64,000 nucleotides of DNA from Rhodoferax sp. (GTDB lineage Bacteria > Pseudomonadota > Gammaproteobacteria > Burkholderiales > Burkholderiaceae_C), in assembly GCF_012927445.1 (NCBI RefSeq), contig NZ_JABBPD010000001.1, positions 496,001 to 560,000 of the forward strand. The letters are read 5' to 3'. Below, piece by piece: positions 46,272 through 54,098 of the stretch (its first letter is position 1; each line of letters starts with the position of its first letter). The translations under genes were made by a program, and so were the position numbers. Under the pieces are notes generated by a model. The model was not told the DNA's origin. It searched no databases and saw nothing but the letters and a program-made list of their open reading frames with translations.

Positions 46272-47744
46272 ATGCTGTCACACCAAACCAACGCTGACCC
46301 TCCGCAAGGAGTTGAGCCCCAAAATTCGGGTTTACTGGACCTCTCCAGGCAGCTGCGCAATCTGCTGTTACTGCGCCCCCTCTTCCAGCTGGAACTCAAC
46401 AAGACCCGCATCGGGGAGGACGGCGCTTCGGACGACGGGCTCTTCCAGGGCGTGGACACCTTCTATCTGGCGCTGAGCGCGCTGGACTTCATGATGGAGG
46501 CCACCACCATCTCGATGGGCGCGCCACAGGGCGAGGTCCTGGAGCACTTGGCCAACATCGCCTGTCGCATGAAGCCCGCTCTATCCAAGGCACAAAGCTT
46601 TCGGGTGGCCGAGGTGCTGCTCAACATGCTGGACAACAAGAGCGGCGGGTACAAGGAATTCACCTTCGACCACTTCGATGCTGCCAAAGGCAGCAGCCGT
46701 ACGGTGCGCTTTCGACTGGTCCGCTACGAGCCTGACATGGAGGACGTCTACCTATATCGGCCCACCTCCGAAGGCTACCTGGCTTACCTGGGCATGCTTG
46801 ACCTTGCGCCTGAGGACTCCCAAGAGCTCATGGAAAAAATGCTCGACCTGCTCGTGCAGCGAGGGAAGTTCGACACCGCGCTAGATATTGCCAAGCGGGC
46901 CCGCACCCTGTCCATTGAGTACCGCCAGCGCATTCGGGACCGACTGCACCAGGCCCACCGCGCGCCCGGGTCGGTCAACTGGACCAAGGACCTGGGTCCA
47001 TATCTGCAGGAAGCCCGCAATCATGTATCCAAGCGGCAGCATGAAGACCAGCGCATGGAGGAAGCCGTCAAGGATGCCCTAGGCGAAGCCGTGGAACCCC
47101 GCAACCGTGCCAGCCTCGCCAAACTGCTGCGGGAGCTACAGGACGCCAGTACCCTGCGAGGACGGCTCGTGGGCGAGGTTACGGGGGCAGGAGACACATT
47201 CTTGGCGTCTCAGCGCTCGCTGTTCCGTGCCCGCCGCCCTACCGGTCTGCCTGACCTGGAGCAGCAGCTCTTTCCTCGCCTGTTAGACCTTACTGCCCAG
47301 CGCCTTGCCGACGATGCTGACCAGTTGCTCAGCGCCCTTTATCCCGCGACTTGGCCCAAGGTCTATGACCTCAATACCGTCCTTTCTCTGCTGCTGGAAT
47401 CCCGTCCGGAGGATGGCCCCTTGTCTCAGGACCCCGGTGAACTCGTGCCTCTTGAAATCGTCCCGGACGAATTCCCTGAAGAACTCACCCGCAGGGCCTC
47501 TGCTTGGCTGGCGTGCAAATTCGCAGACGGCAAAACGTACCGCATTGACGAGCTGCTGATGCGTGCAGAAGACGAGGGCCTGAGTCGCACCCTGCGGCGA
47601 TGCCTGGTGCTCATGCTCTACCGCTCGTTCTCCGACGATGAGACGGAGTTCCCGCACCTGACCTCCAAGCCCACTGGCCGCTTCGACAACGACGTTGTAA
47701 CCGGCATCAACCTTCAATTCATCCCCAAAGGAGAGTCGGCATGA
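46272..47744 (+). CDS. jetA: Wadjet system protein JetA (kleisin-like)
   Basis: A 490-residue protein, first gene of a four-gene set. Its segment LRNLLLLRPLFQLELNKTRI and the predominance of winged-helix and helical regions fit the MukF/kleisin-like JetA, which bridges the heads of the SMC partner. I identify it mainly by order, size and the clearer JetB, JetC and JetD that follow. Its stop overlaps jetB by four bases (ATGA). Wadjet detects and cuts closed-circular plasmid DNA by loop extrusion. Confidence 0.8.
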   Translation: MLSHQTNADPPQGVEPQNSGLLDLSRQLRNLLLLRPLFQLELNKTRIGEDGASDDGLFQGVDTFYLALSALDFMMEATTISMGAPQGEVLEHLANIACRMKPALSKAQSFRVAEVLLNMLDNKSGGYKEFTFDHFDAAKGSSRTVRFRLVRYEPDMEDVYLYRPTSEGYLAYLGMLDLAPEDSQELMEKMLDLLVQRGKFDTALDIAKRARTLSIEYRQRIRDRLHQAHRAPGSVNWTKDLGPYLQEARNHVSKRQHEDQRMEEAVKDALGEAVEPRNRASLAKLLRELQDASTLRGRLVGEVTGAGDTFLASQRSLFRARRPTGLPDLEQQLFPRLLDLTAQRLADDADQLLSALYPATWPKVYDLNTVLSLLLESRPEDGPLSQDPGELVPLEIVPDEFPEELTRRASAWLACKFADGKTYRIDELLMRAEDEGLSRTLRRCLVLMLYRSFSDDETEFPHLTSKPTGRFDNDVVTGINLQFIPKGESA

Positions 47745-48472
47745 ATACGACCTCGCCCAACTACCGCGGCGCTGGCCGACTGCTGTACAAAGCGCTGCAG
47801 ACCACGCTGGCGCCAGCCAACGACCTGGAATACCGAGACCTTCTCGCGCAGTTCCGGGCCGACCCCCTGTTTGCGCAGCAAGTCTCTGAATTTGCGCAAG
47901 GGATGGAACTGGCAATTCTGGACGTGTCGGAGCGCGGGCTTATTGTGGTTCCCACATCTCGCGACAGCAAATTTGCGGTACGCCTAACCGACATCCGCTC
48001 GGGCCTTGATATCCAGCAGAAGGCCTCCCTGGTACTGGCTCACGTGGCTATTGCCGCTACGTTTTTCCCGACCACCGACGGGCTGGAGGACGACAACTAC
48101 ATCCCGCCACCGGGCTCGGTCGCCAACTTCCGGGACTCCCTGCACGCGCTGGCCAAGCAGCTCGAAGCGTTGGATGGCGAGCAGCTCTCCGACATTCCCT
48201 CTGAGCTCGCCCCAGGCTGGCGCTGCATCACTGCTTTGATGGTCAGCGTGCCCTCATCCCAGCGAGCGACCATCAACTCCGTCGTGGGCTTCATCCGACT
48301 GGCGCTCAAGAACATGCGCGAGGCTGGGCTGGTCCGCATCGACCGCGACTCCGAAGAAGACGACACCGAAACCTACACCCCGACCCAACGCATGCGTGTG
48401 CAACTGCGAGAGCTGGCGCTACGCCGCCTCTTCGACCTAGCCCAGACCGCCGCGCTCAATCGGAACGCCTGA
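47741..48472 (+). CDS. jetB: Wadjet system protein JetB (MksE-like, DUF4194 type)
   Basis: A 243-residue protein with two winged-helix-like halves, in the position and size of JetB/MksE, which binds the kleisin JetA. Segments FRADPLFAQQVSEFAQGMEL and VVGFIRLALKNMREAGLV are consistent with DUF4194. It overlaps jetA and lies one base from jetC. Confidence 0.8.
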   Translation: MNTTSPNYRGAGRLLYKALQTTLAPANDLEYRDLLAQFRADPLFAQQVSEFAQGMELAILDVSERGLIVVPTSRDSKFAVRLTDIRSGLDIQQKASLVLAHVAIAATFFPTTDGLEDDNYIPPPGSVANFRDSLHALAKQLEALDGEQLSDIPSELAPGWRCITALMVSVPSSQRATINSVVGFIRLALKNMREAGLVRIDRDSEEDDTETYTPTQRMRVQLRELALRRLFDLAQTAALNRNA

Positions 48473-48473
48473 C

Positions 48474-51400
48474 ATGCAGAAAATCTCCCGAATCTACTTG
48501 GCCAACTGTGGCTACGACACCGCCTGGTACGACGGCGTCATGATGGACTTGCGTGAACCAGACTTCCACGCGCCTACCGACACCATCATCAACCTCGAAA
48601 ACGGGGGCGGAAAAACATCGTTCTTGAGCTTGGTGCTCTCTTGCTTTGAGACCAACAAGGACCGCTTCCTCAAGACCCTCAACGACAAGAACCATCGCTT
48701 TGGCGACTACTTCGCCTCTGACGGGACGATGGGCCTTATCGTCGTGGAGTGGCTCATGCCTCCACGAAAGGCTGGAGAAGGAAGCTACCGACTCATCACG
48801 GGGCAGGCTGTGGCGATGCGCCCCGCCGCGGAGCCGCCTGACGAACGAATGTTCTTTAGTTTTGAGGAAGATGCCAACCTGAGCCTGGATGACCTCCCTG
48901 GGCCTCGACTGTGCGACACGCCCATCTTGTCCCTGTCGAAATTCTCAGATTGGCTGCATGAAAAACAGCGGCTGAGCCAAGGCAACCTGTTCATCACCCG
49001 CAAACAGAGCGACTGGCATCGCCAACTTGAGGCCTGCCTCATCGACCTGCCCATGCTGCGTATGCAAGTGGACTTTTCGGCCACGGAGGGCGGCTTCGAC
49101 AAGGGCTTTCTGGGGTTCCAAAGTGAAGAGCAATTCCTTCGCCGGTTTCTCTACCTCACGATGGACGCTGGGCGAGCCGCATCCGTACGCGACGCGGTGG
49201 CCGTGGCCTGCGACAAGCTGCGCCGCCGGCCGCTCTACCTGCAGCGCCTAACCCAGCTGCAGACGTTCCAGACCTCCCTGCAGACCTTCTCGACCGCGGC
49301 TACCGAACTGCGCCAGGAACGAATCCACCAGCTCTCCTTGGTCTGGAAGGGCACTCGTCTTGCTCAGGCACTGGCTGACCAGTCCGAAGCTGCACTGGCT
49401 TCCGTGGAGACGGAGACTCAATTCGCAGGGGCTCAGCGCGGGGTCCAGCAGTTGCAGGGCAAACTAGCAGGGGACAAGGCCGTAGAGCACGCAACGCTCA
49501 CCGACTGGCAGTTCCTGCGCAAGACCACCCAAGCGACCAGCGCCCTGAAAGCCCTACGCAACGCACACGGCCAGGCCGGAAAAGACGTTTTCCACATCAA
49601 GGCGGCACGGCTGCAGCACACTATCAAGGCCGCCCAGCAGAACATTGACGAGTTGGCTCGTCAAGCTGAACTGCAGACAACCGAGCTGGCTCCGTTCCTG
49701 ACCCGAGTGCAAGAGGCTGGCTCCCTATTGCGGCGCACACTGTTTGACCAGGCTGGCTCGCTTCGCCAGCAAGCCAAGGACCTAAAGGAGCAGATTGCCA
49801 AGCGGAAACAGAAAGCAATGGACCTGCGCACGGAGATTGGCGTCCGCACCGGGAAACTCAAGGCGTTATCCATCGAGAAAGCCCGGCTGGACGAACAGCA
49901 GGCCCAGATGGATGCCGCCTTCGCGAGACTGGTTTCCGTGGGTACTCTGCAGTCGGACGCAGAGCCCCTGCTTGAGGCACTGGCTCGGTGGGATGCCGCG
50001 CTGGAGCAGGCCGGCGCGGAGCTGGCCGCGGTGCTTGAGCAGCAAGTAGCCTTCCAGAAAGAAGCTCAGGGCTGGCGTGTTCTGGCTGAAGAATCCACAG
50101 CGCGCGCCGCCGACTGTGACTTGCCCCGCGGCAAGGAACAGAGCTTCATTCAAGAAGGACAACGCATTCAGGAGCGCCTCTCGAAAATGTCGGCCCTGAC
50201 CGCAGCGGCCGACGCCGAGCGAGTCGATGATTTGGAGTCCGCTGCCCTGCGTGAACGGATGGGGCAACTCATCATCAGCTACGGCCAGCAAGTCTCTAGC
50301 GCGGACGTGCGTTTGGCGCAATTAATGGCCGACAAGCAGGCCATTGAGAACACAGGCGTGGCGGGCCATAGCGCCGACGTGGAACTGGTGGTTCGCCATC
50401 TGAAGGACGCGGGTGTGCAGTCCGCCCGAGCCTTCAACCAATATCTGGCCAATGCCGGGCAAGACGCCGAACGCACTCGCGCGGTGGTGTTGAGCAACCC
50501 CGCCCGCTTCCTGGGCGTGTGCGTTGCCGATGTCGAGTGGGACGCGGCCAGCAAAGTGCAGTGGGTCACACCCCGCCCAGACAAGCCCGTTGTGATTTCC
50601 AAAGCATCGCTCGCCCCTGACGCAGGGCTGCCCGGGGTGGTCGTCCCGGCTGCCACAGACGCTGCTCACAACAAGGACGCTGCTTTTGAACTCAAGCTGA
50701 GGCTGGACGCCACTTACAACAAAGAGCATGAGGCTCGCGAGCAGCTGGCGGTGCGTCGCGACCAAGCAGTAACCGCACGCAAAGAATTACTAGAATATCT
50801 AGACCGATTCGGGGGAGGCAAGTTGACTAGCGCTCAAGCCAACTTTCAACGACTGGAAGCTGAGCAGGAGGAAGCCCGACGCGAGGCTCGGGCCTCTGCC
50901 GCCAAGGAGGTAGAAGCCGGGAACTCGGCCAACGCGCTTGCTGCAAGTATCAACGAGCACAACAAGCGCATCAACGAGTGCAAATCGCAAAGCCAGACAC
51001 TGCAGCGGTTTCAGGAAGAGCATGAGGACCGGCGTACGGCACGGGAGCAACGGTATCCAATGCTGGTGGAAGAGCTCTCCGTGCTAGAGACCCAGCAGGA
51101 AGAGGCTACGGGCACGCTGGACAGCTATCAGCAGCAAGACTTGACCGCAACGGAGCAGAAGAGCCAACTGGAAGCGCAGGCCTCGGTGCTGGATGGCGAG
51201 CGCGCCAAGCTGGAGCACTACGACGCTAAATTCGAGGCGCAAGAATGGCTCAAGTCCAATGCATGGACCTTGGACAGCCTACGGCAGTCCTACGAAATGG
51301 CCGCGGGTATCTATCGGATCAATGCGGAGCAACGCTTAGGCCTCATTCAGACCCAGCTTGATACCGCAAAAAAAGCCATCAACGCCCAGAAGGCAGAGTT

Positions 51401-52841
51401 CAACCGCGACTTTCCTGGCGTTACCGGCGAAGACCTGGCCCAGTACCTCCAAGCCGACTTCGACAAGGTGTTACCCGCCGCCGAGGCTCAGGTAGAAGAC
51501 TTGTCCAATCAGGTTGAGACGGCCATCAAGGCGGAAGCCACGGCCAAGGGTGCACATACGCAGTGGAAGGTGTCCAACAAGGTCAAGCTGCAGACGCGCA
51601 CCCCGGAGATTGAGGGTCTGGACGAAGAGCCCCTGGGCCGAGCCATCCGCGCCGCAGACGCCGAGCGCCAATTTACCTTGGAAGCAGCTCGCCGCGCGGA
51701 GGTTGCGGCCAACGGCGCAGACCAAAACGCAACGACGGCCAAGGCCAATGCCAAGCAAGCCGATGAGCGAAAAACCGTTCTTACGTCTTCTCTGGGGCTG
51801 GAAGACCTGAGCGGAAACGAGCTGCTGGAGGCGCACCTGACGGCGCTGGACTGCGATGTTGATGCACTCAAGCGTTCATTTATTGTGGAAGCCGACACCC
51901 AACTGCAGGTTCAGGCCCTGGTCAAGGACCATGCGGCGCGTAACAAAGACCGTGACCGCAGTGAGAAGCGTGCACGGGCGTCGTTCGATGCCCTACGGCA
52001 GGCTGCCCAGACCCCGGAGTTTCTGCAGGCCGAACCTGAACTGGCGGCCCAAATGCGCGCCAACGAGTTCGACGCGGCGGTGGCAGATGTCGCTCGCTTG
52101 CTGGAGGGGCTGACCGAGCGCATTGCAGTCACCCAGTCCAACTTGGACAGCATGGCCCAGGACTTTTCGGCGGCTGCAGACGAGTTGGTCTCTCTTAGCC
52201 AAGTGGCGCAGTCCACACTCAACTCGGCAACGCGAAAGACGATTCCTGCCGCGGCACCCTCTGTAGGGGGCAAGCCGATTCTGAAGATGCGATCTCACCT
52301 GAACGCTGTCAGCGCCGAAGACCGCCGTCGGGTGTTGCAACACTACCTGGAACGCCTCATCGAAAGCTCGGTTATTCCAGCCAAGGGTACGGACTTAGCG
52401 GCCGAGGCAGTGATGGCTCTCAGTGGCAAGCCCTTGGGGCTCCAGTTGCTGAAGATGTCCATCGATGACGCGCGGCAATACGAGCCAGTGGCCGAGCTCA
52501 AGCTATCAGGCGGGGAAGCAGTCACCACTGCTATGTTTCTCTACTGCGTGGTGTCCCAAGTCCGCTCAGATATGCAGGCCAAGGAGCAGCGGCTGGGCGG
52601 GGGCCCCCTGCTGCTGGACAACCCGTTCGCCAAGGCAACGAAACCTGTGCTATGGGAAGTGCAGCTCATGCTGGCCAACGCCATCGGGGTGCAGTTCATA
52701 TTCGCTACCGCCATCCACGACTACAACGCGCTGGGCGAGTTCAAGCACTTCATCCGGCTTCGCCGCGGTTCCCAGAACCTCAAGACGGGGCGCAAGCACA
52801 TCGAACTTGTCAACTACCACCTCAATGACGAGGCTGCCTGA
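48474..52841 (+). CDS. jetC: Wadjet system SMC-like ATPase JetC
   Basis: A 1,455-residue SMC/MukB-type ATPase. Walker A is NLENGGGKTSF (ENGGGKTS at 42-49), followed by long Gln/Glu/Lys/Ala-rich coiled-coil regions (about 270-1,290), a hinge region in the middle, and a C-terminal signature LKLSGGEAVTTAMF with the Walker B region GGGPLLLDNPFAKA. The last position after the Walker B aspartate is Asn, not the usual catalytic Glu. It starts one base after jetB and overlaps jetD by one base. It drives DNA loop extrusion in the complex. Confidence 0.9.
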   Translation: MQKISRIYLANCGYDTAWYDGVMMDLREPDFHAPTDTIINLENGGGKTSFLSLVLSCFETNKDRFLKTLNDKNHRFGDYFASDGTMGLIVVEWLMPPRKAGEGSYRLITGQAVAMRPAAEPPDERMFFSFEEDANLSLDDLPGPRLCDTPILSLSKFSDWLHEKQRLSQGNLFITRKQSDWHRQLEACLIDLPMLRMQVDFSATEGGFDKGFLGFQSEEQFLRRFLYLTMDAGRAASVRDAVAVACDKLRRRPLYLQRLTQLQTFQTSLQTFSTAATELRQERIHQLSLVWKGTRLAQALADQSEAALASVETETQFAGAQRGVQQLQGKLAGDKAVEHATLTDWQFLRKTTQATSALKALRNAHGQAGKDVFHIKAARLQHTIKAAQQNIDELARQAELQTTELAPFLTRVQEAGSLLRRTLFDQAGSLRQQAKDLKEQIAKRKQKAMDLRTEIGVRTGKLKALSIEKARLDEQQAQMDAAFARLVSVGTLQSDAEPLLEALARWDAALEQAGAELAAVLEQQVAFQKEAQGWRVLAEESTARAADCDLPRGKEQSFIQEGQRIQERLSKMSALTAAADAERVDDLESAALRERMGQLIISYGQQVSSADVRLAQLMADKQAIENTGVAGHSADVELVVRHLKDAGVQSARAFNQYLANAGQDAERTRAVVLSNPARFLGVCVADVEWDAASKVQWVTPRPDKPVVISKASLAPDAGLPGVVVPAATDAAHNKDAAFELKLRLDATYNKEHEAREQLAVRRDQAVTARKELLEYLDRFGGGKLTSAQANFQRLEAEQEEARREARASAAKEVEAGNSANALAASINEHNKRINECKSQSQTLQRFQEEHEDRRTAREQRYPMLVEELSVLETQQEEATGTLDSYQQQDLTATEQKSQLEAQASVLDGERAKLEHYDAKFEAQEWLKSNAWTLDSLRQSYEMAAGIYRINAEQRLGLIQTQLDTAKKAINAQKAEFNRDFPGVTGEDLAQYLQADFDKVLPAAEAQVEDLSNQVETAIKAEATAKGAHTQWKVSNKVKLQTRTPEIEGLDEEPLGRAIRAADAERQFTLEAARRAEVAANGADQNATTAKANAKQADERKTVLTSSLGLEDLSGNELLEAHLTALDCDVDALKRSFIVEADTQLQVQALVKDHAARNKDRDRSEKRARASFDALRQAAQTPEFLQAEPELAAQMRANEFDAAVADVARLLEGLTERIAVTQSNLDSMAQDFSAAADELVSLSQVAQSTLNSATRKTIPAAAPSVGGKPILKMRSHLNAVSAEDRRRVLQHYLERLIESSVIPAKGTDLAAEAVMALSGKPLGLQLLKMSIDDARQYEPVAELKLSGGEAVTTAMFLYCVVSQVRSDMQAKEQRLGGGPLLLDNPFAKATKPVLWEVQLMLANAIGVQFIFATAIHDYNALGEFKHFIRLRRGSQNLKTGRKHIELVNYHLNDEAA

Positions 52842-53836
52842 TGTCCGAATTCCTTCGTCAACTGCAGGCGTCCCCGGTCAAGCGGGTGTCTCTCGATGAG
52901 GTCAAGCGTGCCTACTACGCTATTTATCCTGAGATGCTCAACAGTCCCGACCGACAGGCGAGGCTGTTGCAGGCATTGCAAGACCTGGAGGGGCGAGGAC
53001 ACCTGAGTCTGCCGGCGGTTGGCAGCTGGGAGCGCATGGGTTCGCCTCCGCTACCCAAATGGGTTTCCCTGGCTCGTGAAAAGCCGCGCGCCGACGCTCC
53101 CGACTACTCCGATGTGACGTGGGTCCCGGAGCTGGGTTTCTGGCCGAAGCTCAAACCGATACAGCTGGCGGACGCCAAGGCCATCAACGACTTCCTGCTG
53201 CGCCGGCGGGATAGCCTGACTCCGGTCCCCATCAAAGAGCGCTCCCTGGAAATCTTCGGGGACGAGAAACGGCTGGAGGCGCTGAGAACGGGAACAACCC
53301 TGTTCACCGGCCGGCTGCCAATTTCGGCCATTGGCGCTTTTGTTGTGCCGCCACCCCTTCCCTACCGGCCAGCACCCGCCCCCGGAAAACCTGTTCTCGT
53401 AGTCGAGAACCACAACAGCTTCTGGAGTTTTGGGGAGTGGAACCAGACCGCTTTGCGCTACTCGGCAGTCGTGTACGGGTCCGGTGAAGCTTTCCGAAGC
53501 ACGGGGCAGGCACTAAACCAAGTGCTGTTGGAGGTGGGCGGCGACGGGGCCGAGTACCTTGGAGACCTGGACCCCAAAGGGGTTGGTATTCCGCTGGACT
53601 TCAACAGGGAGAACGATGCGCCGGGTTTGCAGGTACACCCTGCCCAGGACCTCTACCGGTGGTTGTTGGCGCACGGACGCACTCGCGAAAAGCCCGCGTG
53701 CCGAGGAGTTGCCGCTGATTCAGCGACAGCCTGGCTGGGACCGGAGTTAGGGGAAACGCTGACTGAACTCTGGGCTCAGGGGCTGTGGATTCCCCAAGAG
53801 GCGCTGGGTTTTGAACAACTGAAGGCTTGGAGTTAG
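52841..53836 (+). CDS. jetD: Wadjet system nuclease JetD (DUF3322/DUF2220, Toprim)
   Basis: A 331-residue protein with an N-terminal DNA-binding DUF3322 part (including RSLEIFGDEKRLEAL at about 125-140) and a C-terminal Toprim nuclease domain. The Toprim glutamate is in VLVVENHNSFWSF and the paired aspartates in LGDLDPKGVGI. It cleaves the plasmid once the SMC complex has extruded it. The gene ends exactly where a DUF1016 remnant on the other strand begins. Confidence 0.92.
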   Translation: MSEFLRQLQASPVKRVSLDEVKRAYYAIYPEMLNSPDRQARLLQALQDLEGRGHLSLPAVGSWERMGSPPLPKWVSLAREKPRADAPDYSDVTWVPELGFWPKLKPIQLADAKAINDFLLRRRDSLTPVPIKERSLEIFGDEKRLEALRTGTTLFTGRLPISAIGAFVVPPPLPYRPAPAPGKPVLVVENHNSFWSFGEWNQTALRYSAVVYGSGEAFRSTGQALNQVLLEVGGDGAEYLGDLDPKGVGIPLDFNRENDAPGLQVHPAQDLYRWLLAHGRTREKPACRGVAADSATAWLGPELGETLTELWAQGLWIPQEALGFEQLKAWS

Positions 53837-54003
53837 AGCTGCTTGCCATAAGCCGCTTTGGCTTTGCCGCCCTGTTCAAATTCCACAATCTGCCGCCCCA
53901 TTTACCAGTAGGTTTGCGTGATGTGGGGATTGACGGCCAGCTCGCCCTGCACGGCGGCGGTCAGGTGTGCCCGTTGGATCTGCCGTTGCAATCTATACAG
54001 TCC
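53833..54003 (-). pseudogene. DUF1016/YhcG PD-(D/E)XK nuclease remnant
   Basis: One frame reads HITQTYW, an in-frame TAA, then MGRQIVEFEQGGKAKAAYGK and a stop. This is the N-terminal region shared by DUF1016 (YhcG) proteins (YWxIGRxIVExEQGG...YGKxLL). The rest of the gene is missing and its broken end abuts the jetD stop, so the Wadjet segment or a rearrangement cut the gene. Confidence 0.7.
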
Positions 54004-54047
54004 AGACGCATGGATTGCTTCACTGCGATCGCAATTATTCTGGGCAA

Positions 54048-54083
54048 CTAAACAACTACCGGCTTCAGCCGGTAGTTGTTTAG
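54048..54083. terminator. 17-bp perfect hairpin between convergent operons
   Basis: CTAAACAACTACCGGCT and AGCCGGTAGTTGTTTAG are exact inverted repeats with a two-base TC spacer. The site lies between jetD (+) and the helicase gene (-), where a two-way terminator is expected; it ends in a short T run on both strands. Confidence 0.6.
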
Positions 54084-54098
54084 TCGGCTATGAACCCA

